DNA of 64,000 bases from positions 372,001-436,000 of the forward strand of contig NW_026516689.1 in the NCBI RefSeq assembly GCF_025766255.1, written 5' to 3'. This DNA comes from Zychaea mexicana (Eukaryota; Mucoromycota; Mucoromycetes; Mucorales; Lichtheimiaceae). The position numbers and the translations under genes are program-made. Position 1 is the stretch's first letter. Each line of letters starts with the position of its first letter. The notes under the pieces were generated by a model, which did no database searches, was not told the DNA's origin, and worked only from the letters and a program-made list of their open reading frames with translations. Positions 58,912 to 64,000 of the stretch are shown here, in pieces.

Positions 58912-59353
58912 GATGATGCTCATTCATGTCTGGCAAAAGATGAGTATGCGAAAAAGAAGGCTCAATAATGCTATTTCATGATGGATGACATTTTGAAGCA
59001 TAACTTTACCCATGTCTTATCAGTGATGTTAGTTATTTCCTAAGACTAGGCTGATGTAGGCTAGCATCTGGAGGTGTGAGTAAGTTAAAATGACCAAGCT
59101 AATATACGTCTTTACTACACCAAACGTATATACCCGCAAAGGTTGATCTAAGGAAGCTGCATAACATGTTTGTATTTGGGGCTGATCTTAAATGATTTGA
59201 TTTCATTGTTTTATTGATCGAGAAAAAAATTCGTGTGCTGCTGTGCTATACACAGAAACAATGACAGACGTACAATATAGTTCAAGGATAGAATTACATG
59301 TATGGAAAGAAGAGTTTGATGGTTTAAAAACCGGTGTCAAGCAAGGGCAGTGC

Positions 59354-59569
59354 TCAAGGAGTAAAAGGTGACATAGCAGCCGCCTGCAAAGCAGAAAAGA
59401 TGGATCCTGCTGCTACGGCACCGACATACGATTGCGCCCCCGCGGCCAGACTTCCAGCGACGGGTCCAACAGCGGAAAAGCCCATATAAGCGGCGATCGG
59501 GGCACCGACTCCAGTTGCAGTGATTGCGGCACCAACACCAGTGACAACAACGTAAGAAAGTAAACCCAT
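59354..59569 (-). CDS. Ifi-6-16 (IFI6/IFI27-like) small membrane protein (71 aa)
   Basis: Single exon. Very hydrophobic, with Gly/Ala-rich helices and the family pattern GFSAVGPVAGSLAAGAQSYVGAVAAGSIFSALQ, which corresponds to the 'GF...GpvaGS.AA..QS..G.vaaGS.FA.lQ' block of the Ifi-6-16 family known from animal interferon-induced proteins and also found in many fungi. In animals the proteins sit in mitochondrial or ER membranes and influence apoptosis; the fungal role is not known. TATA box at 59664-59657, 88 nt upstream. Confidence 0.82.
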   Translation of the reverse strand: MGLLSYVVVTGVGAAITATGVGAPIAAYMGFSAVGPVAGSLAAGAQSYVGAVAAGSIFSALQAAAMSPFTP

Positions 59570-60401
59570 GGTGATGTGGAAAAGAGAGTATCAGTAGAAA
59601 GAGGAGAGAACAGAAAGTGTGTGAAAGAGAAATGTACTGATGTTCAAGAAGCTACCCATTTATACAAATATCCTTCTCAAAGCCTGTGATGAGAAGTTGC
59701 AAACTAACCTTATTAGACCGCGCCGTCGCGTACGAAATGTAGAGAAGCATCATGTTGCAAGGAGTGTAAATAATCAGTAAGTTTAACTTTGGTAGCCAAT
59801 AAGAGCCCGTCGTATGCATGTATGTATGCTGCGCGACTGCTATATTAAATAGCGGACCGAGGCACATGATGACTATCTGATGTTATTGATAAATGGCACG
59901 ACACCAGAGTATTAGGTGAAGCTTTGACAACTGCGTATTCCTTGGAAAATACAAAGGCCAGGAAAAGGGTAGGACATATACCGTCAGCGCAAATGGATTT
60001 TGCACGAGTATAGCGCTTCTTTGCCCTTGAAACTAGTTTATATAATATTATTGCTACAACTTGTTATATGTTTACAATTGCTACTCATCCTGACACAGAG
60101 CAAAAAGCAGATCTTATACTGAGTAGGAAATCAATAACCCTTTACAAACTCATACGACAAGACAGTGGGAAAGAAGCAATTCTTTAGCAGTAGCAAATTT
60201 AAGAGTTCCTTTTATGTTTACGGTATACATTGAGAGAAACAGAGAGAGGGAGTCTATCCTATCATGAAAGCAAGAGAGAAGATGTAAAGTTCTTTTTAGT
60301 GTTGTGAGATATTGGGTGCCAAAGAAGTATAAAGATGTGTGTGCATATACGTTAACACAAACTAGCTGCTGCTACTCACTATAGCTATGCACTTTTTTAT
60401 C
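59570..60401. other. Promoter of the Ifi-6-16 gene and pyruvate kinase 3' flank
   Basis: No gene seen apart from the TATA box listed. Confidence 0.5.
59657..59664 (-). promoter_or_regulatory. TATA box of the Ifi-6-16 gene
   Basis: TATAAATG on the minus strand, 88 nt upstream of the ATG at 59569. Confidence 0.5.
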
Positions 60402-62602
60402 TTATGGAGTAAAGAGAACGCGCAAAGTGTTTGTATTGCCCAAACCTCCCTTCCATCCCTGCACAGCAACAATTGGATCCCCGTGTTTGAGCAGCTTATA
60501 CTTGATAGCCTGCTCCATACCCCACATGATTCTCGCATCCACGTCTTCTTGCCACGGAGCAATTTCAGCAGGGCTCAGCAGAGCAGCATTGGTGCTGGAG
60601 GCCGACAGGCGAGCAGCAGCGGAAGACGGTTTGGGGTAGTGGAAGGGGAAGCATCCACGGTACAGATGGGCTTGTCTAGCTGTCATTGGATTGCGGGTAA
60701 CCACAATGATAGGGGCCTGAGGACGATATTTCGATACCAAGCGAGCACTGTTGCCGGACGTTGTCAGCACAATGATTGCGCCAGCACGTTGCTCATGGGC
60801 AGCACTGACGGCGGCGCAGGCAACAGTTTCGGGCGTCTCCGTAGGCAGGATGCTCAATTGTCGGATCTCGTTGAACACTGCAGGGTAGCATAGCACGTTT
60901 TCGGCCAAGTTGCAAATGTCATGCATGGTCTTAACAGAGTCAATCGGGTAGTTGCCTTTGGCCGTTTCGCCAGAAAGCATCACACAGTCAGCACCATCCA
61001 AGACGGCATTTGCTACGTCCGATACTTCTGCACGCGTAGGTCGTGGATTAACCTAAATATAAAGGAAAATTACCATCACGTTTGCCAATGACCGTGATCA
61101 GTTGACCCGGGTATGTCTCCTTGCAGCATCTTTTTCCGACCATCAACGCAGCTCCCCAATACCCCGTCAGTTGCTCCCATGATAGGGATTTTTTACCGTC
61201 ATCGATTCTAGCATTTGAGTTGCGCTATGTGTGTATATCGTCATAATGTATGATTAGAACAAAAAATCCTTCTATACCCGAAAGACAGTGTATCATGACG
61301 CCTTACCAGATGACGGGCTTGCCAACTAAGTTGCATTTCGTGATCATCATTTTCTGTGCGATAAAGACACGTTCGATAGGGATCTCAATGCCCATGTCCT
61401 ACATCCGATTGAAATAAACCTTTCTCAGTTTGCGTCCTTGAGACATCATGTACGTATTGCAGAGAAAGACTTACACCGCGAGCAACCATGACACCATCCG
61501 TTTCACCGAGAATCTCGTCAAAATTATGCACTCCTTGATGATTCTCAATCTTGGCAATGATCTTGATATGCTTTCCATCGGGACCCAGTACTTCACGGAT
61601 ATCTTTAATATCTTGACCACGGCGGACAAACGAAGCAAAGACCATATCGACCTTGTTCTCAACGCCAAACCGTAAATCTTCCTTATCCTTTTCCGATAAA
61701 GCCGGCAAGTCCACATCTGTACCGGGTAAGTTGACGCCCTTGTGTGACGACAGTTTGCCATTGTTGCATGCTTTGACTTTAACTTCTGTGTCCGACGTTG
61801 TCTCGAGCACCTCAAAGGTCAAAACGCCGTCGTCTACATAGATGCGACGTCCTGACTTGATCATTTTCGGCAGGTTTTTGTAGTCGAGGTACATGATCTT
61901 GTCGTCACATTGGTCCTTAAAAGCCTCGTCCACGGTGAATGTCATTTCATGATTGATACTGATAGGGATCTAATAATATCGACAAAGTGTGTGTATTTGT
62001 GGCGTTAAAGTCTCACACCTTAAGAGGAGAGAAGGGTAAGAACTTACATCTTCACCGCCCTTCATGGTACCGGTTCGGATTTCTGGGCCCTTGTTATCGA
62101 GCGCTATCGCAACAGGACGACCCGGATAAACTAAATGGTGGACGGGTTCGACAGGCTGAGTATGTCGCTTGAGGAAGAAAAAAATACATTGACTTACGTT
62201 CAGCGCTTTTGCGTGTATTATCAATAACGGATTGATGATACTAAAATAGGCATAGATAGAACCGTATGCACGTCAGCTGCACGTTACGCCCGTGATTACC
62301 CAGACTTTCCCGTCTGATTCTTATACCTCATGAGTACCGTGCGAGAAGTTCATTCGCACTACGTTAAGTCCTGCATTGCGCAACTGTGTAATCATCTCGA
62401 CACTGTTGGTTTTAGGTCCTAGTTTACAGTGTGGTTAGTAGGTGGCATGGGGAGTAAGAGAGTATCTATTTTTTCTCTTTTTGACTGGGCTAGTATACAT
62501 ACCGATAGTGCCAATAATGGTTGACTTGCGACCGCCAGTGGGTTCGATATTCACGTCCATATCCGCTATCCATTGTAGACTAGAGTTAGTTTGACATGCC
62601 AT
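60402..62602 (-). CDS. PYK1: Pyruvate kinase (8 exons, 527 aa)
   Basis: Cytosolic glycolytic enzyme making pyruvate and ATP from phosphoenolpyruvate and ADP. Exons: 62602-62503, 62418-62327, 62240-62198, 62130-62048, 61969-61475, 61398-61307, 61224-61197 (28 nt), 61052-60402; the sum is 1584 nt, in frame. Motifs: TIGPKTNS, RMNFSHG (R55, N57; K+/substrate site), [19 protein letters not shown], the active-site Lys of [34 protein letters not shown] and [19 protein letters not shown]. The C-terminal effector loop [14 protein letters not shown] looks compatible with fructose-1,6-bisphosphate control. An extra Ser/Ala-rich stretch of about 20 residues lies after the YPKP segment (around 60630-60560). 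A CT-rich tract lies upstream of the ATG. The dynein stop is only 283 nt upstream. Confidence 0.97.
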
Positions 62603-62635
62603 GATGTGGAAAATGAAAAGTTAGAGCGTGAGTGA

Positions 62636-62692
62636 GATATCGAGAGAGAGCGAGAGAGCGAGAGAAAGAGAGAAAGGGAGAGAGGGAAAGCA
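62636..62692. repeat. GA/CT-rich tract in the pyruvate kinase promoter
   Basis: GAGA-type purine repeats on the plus strand (pyrimidine-rich on the gene's coding strand), 34-90 nt upstream of the pyruvate kinase ATG. Such CT tracts are common near start sites of highly expressed fungal glycolytic genes. Confidence 0.7.
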
Positions 62693-62885
62693 GGGAATAC
62701 TTTTTCAGGAGGGCCATGCGTATTTATGTATGCCTGCTGTATTATCTTGCAGATTATTTGTTTGTTTCGATCAACTTTTATAAGAGAAATAGGGTTTTTA
62801 TTCTCGATGATGATACAACAGGTAAGAGCGAAATATATAGTCCAAGCTAGACTAGACTAGCCTAAACTATGTGTAAGCCAGTCGT

Positions 62886-64000
62886 TTAAAAAGACATGAC
62901 GATGGCCACTGCTCTTTGCGGAATTCGGTCCTTCTCATCTGCATGAGCAGGCACGTTGATCGTGAACAGTAGATCAGATCTATCTGCATTGAGGTACACG
63001 GGCAGTGCAACCTTCTCTGATTCGCTAGTTTGGGCGTCCTTACGGATCCATCGCAGACCAGTCTTTGGCAGCTTGGTCGTAGGTTCAGACGTCAGCCGTA
63101 CTTCTGTGCCATCCCATCGACCGCCCTCCGTTCTGAGGCCACGCACACAATAGCCTTGCTGCTGTTCGTCACTCTTTTCAGCACCAATATCGACTTCCAG
63201 GACAAGCTCTTCCAATGACCACTTGTTGCGTTGCGCCGTCGCCTGACGTGTCGCAGTGATGTAAGCTTCAGGGCTGAACAGACCGCCTGCCCATACTTCA
63301 ATTTCGCCATACGAGGTCTCGTGCGCGATTGCCTCCACTTGCTCCAGACGCGACTTGAGATCAACCATCCAGATGTTCAGGCCAATGTTCTTGGGCACCT
63401 TGTAGCGTCGCCAGTGGTCAGGGATCAGTCCCTTGGTCAGCCAGCTCATCAGCTGTCTCAAGTGGTTGGTCTGCTTGAGCTCGCCATTGCACACCTTTTG
63501 AAGCGCGGACAAGTCGTCGCGGATGGTTCTGAGCAGGCCGCGTGCCATCTGGTTTTCGCGCTCAAAGAAGCGGAACAATGGGTCCATGATGCCTGCGCTA
63601 TCACGCTTAACCATGGTGATGTTGCTGGGCAAGAGCTCCAAGTAGCCCTGGATCGAGGCACTGAGGGCTCGCATCCATGCAGGTTGTTGCGCTGTTGTCG
63701 ATGACGCTTGCTTGGCAGTATCCTGGGCGTAGGCCACCTCGTCGTCGTCACTGGTGCTCTTCATCTTGCGCACCTTGGATAGCATGGTGTTACCCTTAAG
63801 CGTCAACAGGACACGTTCAGCATTGCCGGGCAAGCCGAGCCATGTAGGTGGCTCACGTTCAGGCAGCTTGTTTACCCACTCCAAGAATTGCTCCATCTTG
63901 GTTCCATCAGGAACCACAACCGACTGTTCGTTGTCACCCGTCGCCTTGACGATTTCAAAGTCCAAATCGTAGCAGTGTTGCGTGAACAAGGTGTTGACGA
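62886..64000 (-). CDS. Cytoplasmic dynein heavy chain, C-terminal part (cut by window edge)
   Basis: Open frame from the right edge to a TAA at 62886-62888; the gene's 5' part lies beyond 64000. At least 370 residues are visible, including the end of the AAA6/C-terminal domain: LEWVNKLPEREPPTWLGLPGNAE, the QGYLELLP region, LTKGLIPDHWRRYKVP, GLNIWMVDLKSRLEQV, GGLFSPEAYITATRQATAQ and the tail LPVYLNADRSDLLFTINV. These are hallmarks of cytoplasmic dynein 1 heavy chain, the minus-end motor for nuclear and vesicle movement in hyphae. The protein has the long C-terminal region found outside yeasts such as Saccharomyces. No intron in the visible part. Confidence 0.95.
   Translation of the reverse strand, partial: VNTLFTQHCYDLDFEIVKATGDNEQSVVVPDGTKMEQFLEWVNKLPEREPPTWLGLPGNAERVLLTLKGNTMLSKVRKMKSTSDDDEVAYAQDTAKQASSTTAQQPAWMRALSASIQGYLELLPSNITMVKRDSAGIMDPLFRFFERENQMARGLLRTIRDDLSALQKVCNGELKQTNHLRQLMSWLTKGLIPDHWRRYKVPKNIGLNIWMVDLKSRLEQVEAIAHETSYGEIEVWAGGLFSPEAYITATRQATAQRNKWSLEELVLEVDIGAEKSDEQQQGYCVRGLRTEGGRWDGTEVRLTSEPTTKLPKTGLRWIRKDAQTSESEKVALPVYLNADRSDLLFTINVPAHADEKDRIPQRAVAIVMSF

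Larger units (their letters stand above)
56507..59353. other. Spacer with small ORFs
   Basis: Contains a possible small secreted protein ORF (57082-57231, minus), a possible Ifi-6-16 relic (58834-58911, minus), and an ambiguous stretch at 57950-58225 open on both strands. A copy of the palindrome CTATCATGATAG is at 58231-58242. Nothing else recognised. Confidence 0.4.

Noticed and set aside
62131..62167. Alternative earlier acceptor for pyruvate kinase exon 4 (after CTCAAG)
   Set aside because: Using it breaks the frame relative to exon 3. The acceptor after CCATTTAG keeps the frame and gives the conserved [11 protein letters not shown] segment.

Overview
The window looks like nuclear DNA from a filamentous fungus, most likely of the Mucoromycota (Mucorales type). 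The evidence is: many short GT-AG introns (about 50-150 nt); an alpha-aminoadipate reductase (LYS2) of the fungal lysine pathway; a Kei1-type IPC synthase subunit; a Kre9/Knh1-like wall protein; Gln/Asn/Ala homopolymers in long proteins; F-box/LRR and Crypton (tyrosine recombinase) relics; and AT-rich spacers. No organism-level claim beyond 'fungus, probably Mucorales' is made. All exon models were built by hand from splice sites and reading-frame continuity.

Layout. 1.2-3.0 kb: S-adenosylhomocysteinase (-). 3.0-10.6 kb: a long spacer with no gene I can support. 10.7-16.8 kb: an eight-exon kinesin-4-like motor (+), followed by a small two-finger Msn2/4-like C2H2 factor with TATA and STRE-like sites. 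18-24.8 kb: gene-poor, with a decayed F-box/LRR gene (-). 24.8-33.0 kb: a compact block with a Kre9-like secreted protein carrying a poly-Asp insert (+), the complex I subunit NDUFB9 (-), an Mpv17/PMP22 protein (+) and LYS2 (-). 33.9-34.8 kb: KEI1 (-), in five small exons. 36.8-39.8 kb: a PXA-PX-nexin_C protein (+). 42.7-43.4 kb: a GPI-type DUF1775 (YcnI-like) protein (+). 44.3-45.2 kb: an unidentified decayed ORF (-). 47.0-48.8 kb: a FAD-dependent amadoriase/saccharopine-oxidase-like enzyme (+). 51.8 kb: tRNA-Asn (-). 52-56.5 kb: a mobile-element cluster with an AT-rich hairpin-bearing insert, an inactivated Crypton and a tandem pair of 269-bp LTRs. 57-59.6 kb: small ORFs, including an Ifi-6-16 family protein. 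60.4-62.6 kb: pyruvate kinase (-). 62.9-64.0 kb: the C-terminus of cytoplasmic dynein heavy chain (-), cut by the window edge.

The genes are mostly unrelated housekeeping functions (methyl cycle, glycolysis, lysine synthesis, complex I, sphingolipid synthesis, motors, membrane traffic), so there is no operon-like logic. I did not find a convincing new multi-gene system. The more unusual items are the DUF1775 protein that lacks the expected copper ligands, the poly-Asp insert in a Kre9 domain, the PPT-LTR-PPT-LTR array, the Crypton with intact catalytic residues but stop codons, and the unidentified single-frame relic at 44.3-45.2 kb.
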